From the NCBI RefSeq assembly GCF_022370755.2, contig NZ_CP092364.2, positions 2,976,001 to 3,040,000 of the forward strand: a DNA stretch of 64,000 bases, given 5' to 3'. This document shows positions 44,071 to 51,533 of this stretch, piece by piece. The translations under genes and the position numbers were made by a program. Each line of letters starts with the position of its first letter. Positions within the stretch are counted from its first letter, which is position 1. This DNA is from Mycolicibacterium goodii. GTDB taxonomy: Bacteria; Actinomycetota; Actinomycetes; Mycobacteriales; Mycobacteriaceae. The notes under the pieces were generated by a model. The model was not told the origin of the DNA. It did no database searches and saw only the letters and a list, made by a program, of their open reading frames with translations.

Positions 44071-45486
44071 ATGGGTTCGATGCTGGAGTACGACCTCGTC
44101 GTCATCGGTTCCGGACCGGGCGGGCAGAAGGCCGCGATCGCGGCCGCCAAGCTCGGGAAGACCGTCGCGGTCGTGGAGCGCGGCCAGATGCTGGGCGGGG
44201 TGTGCGTCAACACCGGCACGATCCCTTCGAAGACCTTGCGCGAGGCCGTCGTGTACCTCACCGGCATGAACCAGCGCGAGTTGTACGGCGCCAGCTATCG
44301 CGTCAAGGAGAAGATCACCCCGGCGGACCTGCTGGCCCGCACCCAGCACGTGATCAGCCGCGAGCAGGACGTCGTCCGCAGCCAGTTGATGCGCAACCGG
44401 GTGGATCTCATCAGCGGGCACGGGCGCTTCGTCGATCCGCACACCGTGCTCGTCGACGAACCGTCGCGCGGCGAACGCACCATGGTCAGCGGCGAGTACA
44501 TCGTCATCGCGACCGGCACCAAACCGGCACGCCCGGCCGGTGTGGAGTTCGACGAGCGCCGGGTTCTCGACTCCGACGGCATCCTGGATCTCGTGTCGCT
44601 GCCCGTGTCGATGGTGGTCGTCGGCGCGGGGGTGATCGGCATCGAGTACGCCTCGATGTTCGCCGCGCTCGGCACCAAGGTCACCGTCGTCGAGAAGCGC
44701 GACACCATGCTGGAGTTCTGCGATCCGGAGATCGTCGAGGCACTCCGGTTCCACTTGCGTGATCTCGCCGTCACCTTCCGTTTCGGTGAGGAGGTCACCG
44801 CGGTCGACGTGGGCTCCGCCGGTACCGTAACCACCCTGGCCAGCGGTAAGCAGATCCCCGCCGACACCGTGATGTACTCCGCCGGCCGACAGGGGCAGAC
44901 CGAACACCTCGATCTCGCCAACGCGGGACTGGAGGTCGACGCCCGCGGGCGCATCGCCGTCGACAGCAACTTCCAGACCAAGGTCGACCACATCTACGCC
45001 GTCGGCGATGTCATCGGTTTTCCCGCGCTGGCCGCCACGTCGATGGACCAGGGCCGGTTGGCCGCGTATCACGCCTTCGGCGAGCCCGCCAAGGGCATGA
45101 CCGATCTGCAACCCATCGGCATCTACTCGATCCCCGAAGTGTCCTACGTCGGCGCCACCGAGGTGGATCTGACCAAGAACTCGATCCCGTACGAGGTCGG
45201 GGTGTCGCGCTACCGCGAACTCGCCCGCGGCCAGATCGCCGGTGACTCCTACGGCATGCTCAAACTCCTGGTCTCCACCGAGGATCTGAGCATTCTCGGT
45301 GTGCACATCTTCGGCACGAGCGCGACCGAGATGGTGCACATCGGTCAGGCCGTGATGGGCTGCGGCGGGACCATCGAGTACCTGGTCGACGCCGTGTTCA
45401 ACTATCCGACGTTCTCCGAGGCGTACAAGGTCGCGGCCCTGGATGTGATGAACAAACTGCGCGCGCTCAGCCGCTTCCGGTCCTGA
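44071..45486 (+). CDS. sthA: Soluble pyridine nucleotide transhydrogenase
   Basis: A protein of 471 residues, an FAD flavoprotein of the pyridine nucleotide-disulfide oxidoreductase family. '[20 protein letters not shown]' binds FAD and '[20 protein letters not shown]' binds NAD(P)H. The redox motif reads '[19 protein letters not shown]': the second Cys of the disulfide is Thr, as in E. coli SthA, so it transfers hydride between NADPH and NAD+ rather than reducing a disulfide. The ATG at 44071 is used; an ATG at 44080 is possible. Confidence 0.92.
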   Translation: MGSMLEYDLVVIGSGPGGQKAAIAAAKLGKTVAVVERGQMLGGVCVNTGTIPSKTLREAVVYLTGMNQRELYGASYRVKEKITPADLLARTQHVISREQDVVRSQLMRNRVDLISGHGRFVDPHTVLVDEPSRGERTMVSGEYIVIATGTKPARPAGVEFDERRVLDSDGILDLVSLPVSMVVVGAGVIGIEYASMFAALGTKVTVVEKRDTMLEFCDPEIVEALRFHLRDLAVTFRFGEEVTAVDVGSAGTVTTLASGKQIPADTVMYSAGRQGQTEHLDLANAGLEVDARGRIAVDSNFQTKVDHIYAVGDVIGFPALAATSMDQGRLAAYHAFGEPAKGMTDLQPIGIYSIPEVSYVGATEVDLTKNSIPYEVGVSRYRELARGQIAGDSYGMLKLLVSTEDLSILGVHIFGTSATEMVHIGQAVMGCGGTIEYLVDAVFNYPTFSEAYKVAALDVMNKLRALSRFRS

Positions 45487-45488
45487 GG

Positions 45489-46340
45489 TCAGCAGGCAGG
45501 GGCGTCGGCGGCGGGTGCGGCGTCACCGGGGTCGCCCGCTTCGGCGCGGGCCAATAGGCGCACCACACCCTCGTCGAACCGCGGCGAGTACGAGATGTCG
45601 TCGTCGCACCCGCCGCCGTCGAGACCGCCGACGAGGCCGGCCACCGTCGAACCCACAACCCAGGGCGCCCCGCTGAAACCGTCGGCCACACCGGCACATC
45701 TGAGCGACAGGAACCCTTCTGCTGCCGTCGCGGTGAGACCGCGGCAGGTCAGTGCACCGCCCTCGCCCACGGGGTAACCCGTCACGGACACCTCGGTCCC
45801 CGCCGCGGGGGCTGCCGCCAGTGCCAGCCCGCCACCCACCTGCTGCCCGATGGTCGTATCGCCGTGGCGGCCGACCCGCACGATCGCGTAGTCAGCCTGC
45901 TCATCCTGGTCGGACAACCAGCGCGGATCGAGATACACCGCGGTGACGTGCCAGGGATCGGTGTCATCGGCATCGGGTTCGAACCCGGGAACGAAGGTCG
46001 TGTCGACACCGTCGACCAGACAGTGCGCGGCCGTGAGAACCAAGTCTTTCGTGCGGCTCGCGAGAACCGTTCCGCTGCACGTGTGGACCGGCCCGCCCCC
46101 CAGGAACACCGCGCCGATCCACGGATCAGGAGACGCGGGACGCACGGCGTCGGGAAACGATTCCGCATGCGCCGAGTCCGGTGGAATCCGCGCCGCCGTG
46201 GGTACTCCGCTGGAGTCGACAGCGCGGTCGGACGACCGGCCTGCGCATGCCGCGACGGTGAGCACGGCCAGCGCCGCGACGGCGACGGTCACACAGGTCA
46301 CCCGGACCGGATGCGGTACCGCACGTCGACGCGTCGTCAT
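45489..46340 (-). CDS. Trypsin-like serine protease, predicted lipoprotein
   Basis: A protein of 283 residues. The signal sequence ends with 'VLTVAACAG' (lipobox Val-Ala-Ala-Cys). Chymotrypsin-fold motifs: 'LVLTAAHCLVDG' (His), 'EQADYAIVRVGRHG' (Asp) and 'GVADGFSGAPWVVGSTVAGL' (Ser in Gly-Phe-Ser-Gly, where Asp usually precedes Ser). Two Cys pairs are likely. I recall no M. tuberculosis counterpart between sthA and Rv2714, so this looks like an accessory gene. It is tail-to-tail with sthA (2 bp apart). Confidence 0.82.
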   Translation of the reverse strand: MTTRRRAVPHPVRVTCVTVAVAALAVLTVAACAGRSSDRAVDSSGVPTAARIPPDSAHAESFPDAVRPASPDPWIGAVFLGGGPVHTCSGTVLASRTKDLVLTAAHCLVDGVDTTFVPGFEPDADDTDPWHVTAVYLDPRWLSDQDEQADYAIVRVGRHGDTTIGQQVGGGLALAAAPAAGTEVSVTGYPVGEGGALTCRGLTATAAEGFLSLRCAGVADGFSGAPWVVGSTVAGLVGGLDGGGCDDDISYSPRFDEGVVRLLARAEAGDPGDAAPAADAPAC

Positions 46341-46520
46341 ACCTACCGATCTTGCCTGACCAGCAAGGGCGCGGACGGAATGCGGGACCGGGCGCAGCCG
46401 TTCGAACGAAGATGCGGGGCGGCGCGCGCCTGCAAGACCGGAATGCGCGACACTAGGTGGCACGGTACGTGGTTCCAGCAAGGCCCGGGGCCGGGCTGCC
46501 GTGAAGAGGAGACGAGACGG

Positions 46521-47534
46521 ATGGCAGACAACGAAAACCCAGAACAGCGCTATCAACCCGACCAGAGCGGGATGTACGAGCTCGAGTTTCCCGCACCACA
46601 GTTGTCCTCGTCGGACGGCCGTGGGCCGGTCCTCATCCATGCGTTGGAGGGTTTCTCCGACGCGGGCCACGCGATACGGCTCGCCGCCGAGCACCTCAAG
46701 AATGCGCTCGACACCGAGCTGGTGGCGTCGTTCGCGATCGACGAACTGCTCGACTACCGGTCACGTCGGCCACTCATGACGTTCAAGACCGACCACTTCA
46801 CCGGATACGAGGAGCCCGAACTCAACCTGTACGCGCTGCACGACACCGTCGGTACCCCGTTCCTGCTACTGGCGGGCCTGGAGCCGGACCTGCGCTGGGA
46901 ACGGTTCATCACCGCGGTGCGCCTGCTCGCCGAGCAGCTGGGCGTGCGCCAGGTGATCGGTCTGGGCACCATTCCGATGGCCGTCCCGCACACCCGGCCG
47001 GTCACTCTCACGGCCCACTCGAACAACAAGGAGCTCATCGCCGACCACACTCCGTGGGTGGGCGAGGTGCAGGTACCTGCGAGCGTGTCGAACCTGCTGG
47101 AGTTCCGGATGGCCCAGCACGGCCACGAGGTGGTCGGGTTCACCGTCCATGTGCCGCACTACCTCGCGCAGACGGCGTACCCGCCTGCGGCAGAGGCACT
47201 GCTGGCGGAGGTGGCGCGCACCGGTTCGCTGGAACTGCCACTGGCCGCACTGTCCGAGGCCGGCGCCGAGGTGTACGCCAAGATCAACGAGCAGGTCGAG
47301 GCCAGCCCCGAGGTCGCTCAGGTGGTGAGCGCCCTTGAGCGCCAGTACGATGCATTCGTTGCCGCACAGGAGACCCGGTCCCTGCTTGCGCGTGACGAGG
47401 ACCTGCCCAGCGGCGACGAGCTGGGTGCCGAGTTCGAGCGGTTCCTCGCCCAGCAAGCCGGTGAGAAGTTCAAGGACGACAAGTACAAGGATGGCCACGG
47501 CGAGGGGTTCGGGGACGGATTCGGGGAACGGTGA
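46521..47534 (+). CDS. PAC2-family protein
   Basis: A protein of 337 residues. The PAC2 fold is seen in 'RGPVLIHALEGFSDAGHAIR' (about 34-53), 'AVRLLAEQLGVRQVIGLGTI' and 'HVPHYLAQTAYPPAAEALLA'. PAC2 names an assembly chaperone of the eukaryotic proteasome; actinobacterial homologues (Rv2714) are structurally known but functionally undefined. The C-terminus is Lys/Asp/Gly-rich. The ATG at 46521 follows GAGGAGA. Confidence 0.85.
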   Translation: MADNENPEQRYQPDQSGMYELEFPAPQLSSSDGRGPVLIHALEGFSDAGHAIRLAAEHLKNALDTELVASFAIDELLDYRSRRPLMTFKTDHFTGYEEPELNLYALHDTVGTPFLLLAGLEPDLRWERFITAVRLLAEQLGVRQVIGLGTIPMAVPHTRPVTLTAHSNNKELIADHTPWVGEVQVPASVSNLLEFRMAQHGHEVVGFTVHVPHYLAQTAYPPAAEALLAEVARTGSLELPLAALSEAGAEVYAKINEQVEASPEVAQVVSALERQYDAFVAAQETRSLLARDEDLPSGDELGAEFERFLAQQAGEKFKDDKYKDGHGEGFGDGFGER

Positions 47535-47583
47535 CAACCGCTGACGACGTGCCCGGCCAGGGCTGAGGGCGAGGTTGACGGAC

Positions 47584-48606
47584 ATGACCGAGCGAAAGCC
47601 CAACCTGCGCACGGTACGTGAGCTCAGTCCGACCCTGGAGTTCCGCACGATCCACGGCTACCGGCGCGCGTTCCGGATCGCCGGGTCCGGCCCGGCGATC
47701 CTGCTGATCCACGGGATCGGGGACAACTCGACGACGTGGCACACCGTGCAGTCGAAGCTTGCCCAGCGTTTCACGGTGATCGCCCCGGATCTGCTCGGGC
47801 ACGGGCGTTCGGACAAGCCGCGCGCCGACTACTCCGTGGCCGCGTACGCCAACGGCATGCGGGATCTGCTCAGCGTGCTCGACATCGACCGCGTGACGGT
47901 GGTGGGTCATTCGCTCGGCGGCGGCGTGGCCATGCAGTTCGCGTACCAGTTTCCTCAGTTCGTCGACCGGTTGATCCTCGTCGGCGCCGGTGGCGTCACC
48001 AAGGACGTCAACGTGGCGCTGCGTATCGCGTCGCTGCCGATGGGCAGTGAGGCGCTCGCGCTGCTGCGACTTCCGCTCGTGCTGCCCGCGCTGCAGATCG
48101 CGGGCAAGGTGGCCGGTTCGGTGTTCGGGTCGACCGGCGTCGGCCGCGACATCCCCGACATGCTCCGTATCCTCGCCGATCTGCCGGAACCGACCGCATC
48201 CTCGGCGTTCGCGCGCACCCTGCGCGCGGTGGTCGACTGGCGTGGCCAGGTGGTGACCATGCTGGACCGTTGTTATCTGACCGAATCCGTTCCGGTACAG
48301 CTGATCTGGGGTGAATCCGACTCGGTGATCCCGGTCGGTCACGCCAGGATGGCCCACGCCGCGATGCCCGGCTCCCGTCTGGAGATCTTCGAGGGGTCGG
48401 GCCATTTTCCGTTCCACGACGATCCGGACCGGTTCGTCGAGGTCGTCGAACGGTTCATCGATTCCACCGAACCCGCGGTGTACGACCAGGATCTGTTGCG
48501 CAGCCTGCTCCGCACCGGTGCGAGCCCTTCGACGATGACGGGCTCCCTCGACACGCAGGTCGCGGTCATCGAGGCCATGGGCGTCGACGAGCGCAGCGCA
48601 ACCTGA
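47584..48606 (+). CDS. Alpha/beta-hydrolase
   Basis: A protein of 340 residues with a classic epoxide-hydrolase/esterase layout: 'AILLIHGIGDNSTTWHTVQS' (oxyanion hole), 'TVVGHSLGGGVAMQFAYQ' (Ser nucleophile in Gly-His-Ser-Leu-Gly), 'IWGESDSVIPVGHA' (Asp) and 'EGSGHFPFHDDP' (His). The substrate is unknown. It follows the PAC2 gene by 49 bp (same strand), the pairing I recall as Rv2714-Rv2715. Confidence 0.88.
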   Translation: MTERKPNLRTVRELSPTLEFRTIHGYRRAFRIAGSGPAILLIHGIGDNSTTWHTVQSKLAQRFTVIAPDLLGHGRSDKPRADYSVAAYANGMRDLLSVLDIDRVTVVGHSLGGGVAMQFAYQFPQFVDRLILVGAGGVTKDVNVALRIASLPMGSEALALLRLPLVLPALQIAGKVAGSVFGSTGVGRDIPDMLRILADLPEPTASSAFARTLRAVVDWRGQVVTMLDRCYLTESVPVQLIWGESDSVIPVGHARMAHAAMPGSRLEIFEGSGHFPFHDDPDRFVEVVERFIDSTEPAVYDQDLLRSLLRTGASPSTMTGSLDTQVAVIEAMGVDERSAT

Positions 48607-48629
48607 CCTTGCGTGCCACCACCAGCACG

Positions 48630-48635
48630 TAGCAT
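48630..48635 (+). promoter_or_regulatory. -10 element, leaderless phzF-like gene
   Basis: TAGCAT ends 6 nt before the ATG at 48642. Confidence 0.5.
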
Positions 48636-48641
48636 CTTGTC

Positions 48642-49325
48642 ATGGCCATCGACGTGACCGTGTTGCGAGTTTTCACCGACTCCGACGGCAAGTTCGGCAA
48701 TCCGCTCGGCGTGGTCGACGACAGCACCGTGGATCCCGCGGACCGGCAACGTATCGCCGCGCAACTGGGTTACAGCGAAACGATTTTCATCGATCTCCCG
48801 CAGCCCGGCAGCACCACGGCCCACGCGCTGATCTTCACCCCGACCTCCGAGATGCCCTTCGCGGGTCATCCCACGGTCGGCGCCGCGTGGTATCTGCGGG
48901 ACGTCGGCACACCGATCAAGACGCTGCGGGTTCCGGCCGGCATCGTGCAGGTGTCCTACGACGGCGATCTCGCTGCGATCAACGCCCGCTCGGAATGGGC
49001 ACCGGAGTTCGCGATCTACGACCTGGCGTCCGCCGAGGAACTGATGGGCGCAGATCCGGACGACTACGAGGACGACGTCGAGAACTACCTGTGGACGTGG
49101 ATCGACAAGAACGAGGGCATCGTGCGATCCCGCATGTTCGCCGCGCATCTGGGCATCCGAGAGGATGAGGCCACCGGCGCGGCCGCGGTTCGGATGACCG
49201 ACTATCTGAGCCGGGATCTGACGATCATCCAGGGCAAGGGGTCGGTGATCCAGACCAAGTGGAGCCCCGAAGGCTGGGTTCAGGTGTCGGGTCGAGTGGT
49301 CAACGACGGAACCCGGCAGCTCTGA
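48642..49325 (+). CDS. PhzF-family epimerase/isomerase
   Basis: A protein of 227 residues. '[20 protein letters not shown]' (about 4-23), '[12 protein letters not shown]' with the family's acidic residue, and '[20 protein letters not shown]' (Gly-His-Pro-Thr signature) identify the PhzF/diaminopimelate-epimerase-like fold. It is shorter than PhzF itself. The substrate is unknown. Leaderless start. Next is nrdR, convergent, 12 bp away. Confidence 0.88.
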   Translation: MAIDVTVLRVFTDSDGKFGNPLGVVDDSTVDPADRQRIAAQLGYSETIFIDLPQPGSTTAHALIFTPTSEMPFAGHPTVGAAWYLRDVGTPIKTLRVPAGIVQVSYDGDLAAINARSEWAPEFAIYDLASAEELMGADPDDYEDDVENYLWTWIDKNEGIVRSRMFAAHLGIREDEATGAAAVRMTDYLSRDLTIIQGKGSVIQTKWSPEGWVQVSGRVVNDGTRQL

Positions 49326-49337
49326 GCGACGCGGACG

Positions 49338-49790
49338 CTAGGCTCCGCGATGGGCGCGCAGCGCCTCGATCTCCCGTTCGAAGTCCTCGGCGGACGAGAA
49401 GGACCGGTACACCGACGCGAAGCGCAGATAGGCCACCTCGTCCAGCTCGCGCAGTGGGCCCAGGATGGCCAGACCAACCTCGTGGCTGGGAATCTCGGGG
49501 GTGCCCAACCCGCGCACGGCATCCTCGACCTTCTGGGCCAGGACATTGAGCGCATCGTCGTCGACGTCGCGACCCTGACATGCGCGGCGGACCCCGCGGA
49601 TCACCTTCTCCCGGCTGAACGGTTCGGTCACGCCGCTGCGCTTGACCACCGCGAGGACCGCAGTTTCGACCGTGGTGAAACGCCTGCCGCATTCCGGGCA
49701 TGAGCGGCGTCGTCGGATGGCTTGCCCCTCATCGGTTTCGCGGGAGTCGACCACCCTGGAATCAGGATGACGGCAGAACGGACAGTGCAT
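49338..49790 (-). CDS. nrdR: Transcriptional regulator NrdR
   Basis: A protein of 150 residues. An N-terminal zinc ribbon ('[19 protein letters not shown]' and '[15 protein letters not shown]') and an ATP-cone domain ('[20 protein letters not shown]', about 48-67). It represses ribonucleotide reductase genes in response to ATP/dATP. The ATG at 49790 has AAGGAG upstream. It lies downstream of chiZ on the same strand with a 161-bp gap. Confidence 0.96.
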   Translation of the reverse strand: MHCPFCRHPDSRVVDSRETDEGQAIRRRRSCPECGRRFTTVETAVLAVVKRSGVTEPFSREKVIRGVRRACQGRDVDDDALNVLAQKVEDAVRGLGTPEIPSHEVGLAILGPLRELDEVAYLRFASVYRSFSSAEDFEREIEALRAHRGA

Positions 49791-49951
49791 CACCGCTCCT
49801 TCGTCACGCCGCCAGACCAACACTTCGAGCGCTCTTGAGCGTACCTGTGTCGGCCGCAACTGACGCACCGCCGTCTCCAGTGGCGCATATCTGCACATCT
49901 CGGCGGCGAGCGGTATTGCCTGCCAGGCCGATTCACCGCCCATTTCGAACC

Positions 49952-50515
49952 TCAGCCCACAGGGGCGATCAGGGTCTGCCCGGCATCGAGCGCCGCGGAC
50001 TCCAACTGGTTGAGGTCACGGATCTGCTGGACCACCTGGGCGACCGGAGCATCGGGCGCAACCCGACGCGCGACCTGCTGCAACGTCTCCCCCGACTGCA
50101 CCTGCACGACGGCCAGTTCGCTGGGCGCCGAGGCCGGGGACGACGAGCCGAGCACGCCACCGAACTGTGCGACGAGACCGAGCCACACCGTGATACCGGC
50201 GGCGACAAGCGCCAGCACCACCGTGGTCGCCGGGGTGATCGGGCGACGCCGGTGCGAGGCGCGGGACATCAGCACGCCGGTGCCGCGGTGACGCAGCGCC
50301 GCACCACCCGGACGGCCAGGGTGCGGCCGGCGCACCGGACGGTCGCCTCGCGGCCGCACGCGCTCGGGCGTCGGCGCGGTCCGGACCGAGTCTTGAACCG
50401 GAGGGCGCACCGAGGTCCGTGCCGCAGCGGCCCGCACGCCGGCCCTGCCTGCGCCGTATCGCCTGTCGACGGGGATGTCGATGGGGATGTCGACCGGGAT
50501 GTCGAGGATGGCCAT
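49952..50515 (-). CDS. chiZ: ChiZ-like LysM cell-wall/division protein (SOS-linked)
   Basis: A protein of 187 residues. The N-terminus '[19 protein letters not shown]' repeats a DIPVDIPI unit. A long Arg/Pro-rich segment precedes one membrane helix ('[20 protein letters not shown]', about 96-115), and an extracytoplasmic LysM domain follows ('[15 protein letters not shown]', '[19 protein letters not shown]'). It matches Rv2719c (ChiZ), induced by DNA damage and able to block division. Divergent from lexA with LexA boxes between. ATG at 50515 with AAAGGC upstream. Confidence 0.87.
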   Translation of the reverse strand: MAILDIPVDIPIDIPVDRRYGAGRAGVRAAAARTSVRPPVQDSVRTAPTPERVRPRGDRPVRRPHPGRPGGAALRHRGTGVLMSRASHRRRPITPATTVVLALVAAGITVWLGLVAQFGGVLGSSSPASAPSELAVVQVQSGETLQQVARRVAPDAPVAQVVQQIRDLNQLESAALDAGQTLIAPVG

Positions 50516-50561
50516 CTCATTGCCTTTCGTGCGGCGTATTCGCTCCTGTGTTCGAATATAG

Positions 50562-50577
50562 TCGCTCACATGTTCGA
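50562..50577. promoter_or_regulatory. LexA (SOS) box 1, chiZ side
   Basis: TCGCTCACATGTTCGA: two mismatches to TCGAAC-N4-GTTCGA, centred about 55 bp upstream of the chiZ ATG. Confidence 0.5.
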
Positions 50578-50581
50578 AAGA

Positions 50582-50597
50582 TAGAACGTGTGATCGA
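50582..50597. promoter_or_regulatory. LexA (SOS) box 2, chiZ side
   Basis: TAGAACGTGTGATCGA: two mismatches to the consensus. It starts 20 bp after box 1, about two helical turns. Confidence 0.5.
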
Positions 50598-50741
50598 ACT
50601 GTTGCGAAATATAGGACGAGCCACCGACAAGTCCGGCCGGCGCGGACATCAGGACCGGCGCTCGACGCCTCGGACCCCCCGGCCGCGGCGCATTCGCCGA
50701 CATCGACCCGGCATCCATCGACGTCAGCGCCACGACACGCC

Positions 50742-50757
50742 TCGAACACATGTTTGA
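50742..50757. promoter_or_regulatory. LexA box over the lexA promoter
   Basis: TCGAACACATGTTTGA: one mismatch to the mycobacterial SOS consensus. It overlaps the lexA -35, giving autorepression. Confidence 0.88.
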
Positions 50758-50782
50758 TTAATGCCGTGGCAGGTATTAGATT
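50754..50782 (+). promoter_or_regulatory. lexA promoter (leaderless)
   Basis: The -35 TTGATT (50754-50759) and -10 TAGATT (50777-50782) have 17-bp spacing; the -10 ends 7 nt before the ATG at 50790. Confidence 0.75.
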
Positions 50783-50789
50783 CGGCGCC

Positions 50790-51521
50790 ATGAGCGACGA
50801 CACCGGCGAGTTCACGGACGGCAGTACCGACAGCCCGGCCGAGACGGACGGCGCCGGCCGGCGCCGCGCCGTGGACAGCGGCCTCACAGAACGTCAGCGC
50901 ACCATCCTCGAGGTCATCCGCGCCTCGGTGACCAGTCGGGGCTACCCGCCGAGTATCCGGGAGATCGGTGATGCCGTCGGCCTCACGTCGACATCGTCGG
51001 TGGCCCACCAACTGCGCACCCTCGAACGCAAGGGATATCTGCGCAGGGATCCGAACCGGCCGAGAGCAGTCGACGTCCGCGCAGTCGACGATCCCGCGGC
51101 CGCCCCCGTCGTCACGACCGACGTGGCGGGCTCCGATGCGTTACCGGAACCCACGTTCGTGCCGGTACTGGGCCGTATCGCCGCCGGCGGCCCGATCCTG
51201 GCCGAGGAAGCCGTCGAGGATGTCTTCCCGTTGCCGCGGGAGCTCGTCGGCGAGGGCTCGCTGTTTCTGTTGAAGGTCGTCGGTGACTCGATGGTCGACG
51301 CCGCGATCTGCGACGGGGACTGGGTGGTGGTACGCCAGCAGAATGTCGCCGACAACGGCGACATCGTCGCGGCCATGATCGACGGCGAGGCGACCGTCAA
51401 GACCTTCAAGCGCGCCCGCGGTCAGGTGTGGCTCATGCCGCACAACCCGGCTTACGACCCGATTCCCGGCAACGATGCCGCCGTGCTCGGCAAGGTTGTG
51501 ACGGTCATCCGCAAGATCTGA
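50790..51521 (+). CDS. lexA: SOS repressor LexA
   Basis: A protein of 243 residues. The winged helix has '[20 protein letters not shown]' (about 53-72). The autocleavage site is Ala132-Gly133 in '[17 protein letters not shown]'; the catalytic Ser167 ('[20 protein letters not shown]') and Lys204 ('[10 protein letters not shown]') are present. RecA-triggered self-cleavage derepresses SOS genes, here including chiZ and lexA. The ATG at 50790 fits the promoter; an in-frame TTG at 50754 lies inside the -35. Confidence 0.96.
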   Translation: MSDDTGEFTDGSTDSPAETDGAGRRRAVDSGLTERQRTILEVIRASVTSRGYPPSIREIGDAVGLTSTSSVAHQLRTLERKGYLRRDPNRPRAVDVRAVDDPAAAPVVTTDVAGSDALPEPTFVPVLGRIAAGGPILAEEAVEDVFPLPRELVGEGSLFLLKVVGDSMVDAAICDGDWVVVRQQNVADNGDIVAAMIDGEATVKTFKRARGQVWLMPHNPAYDPIPGNDAAVLGKVVTVIRKI

Positions 51522-51533
51522 CTCCGGCGGCCG

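Noticed and set aside
49791..49951. NrdR box near nrdR
   Set aside because: The gap holds only a weak CGCTC-TT-GAGCG hairpin and nothing like the NrdR consensus.
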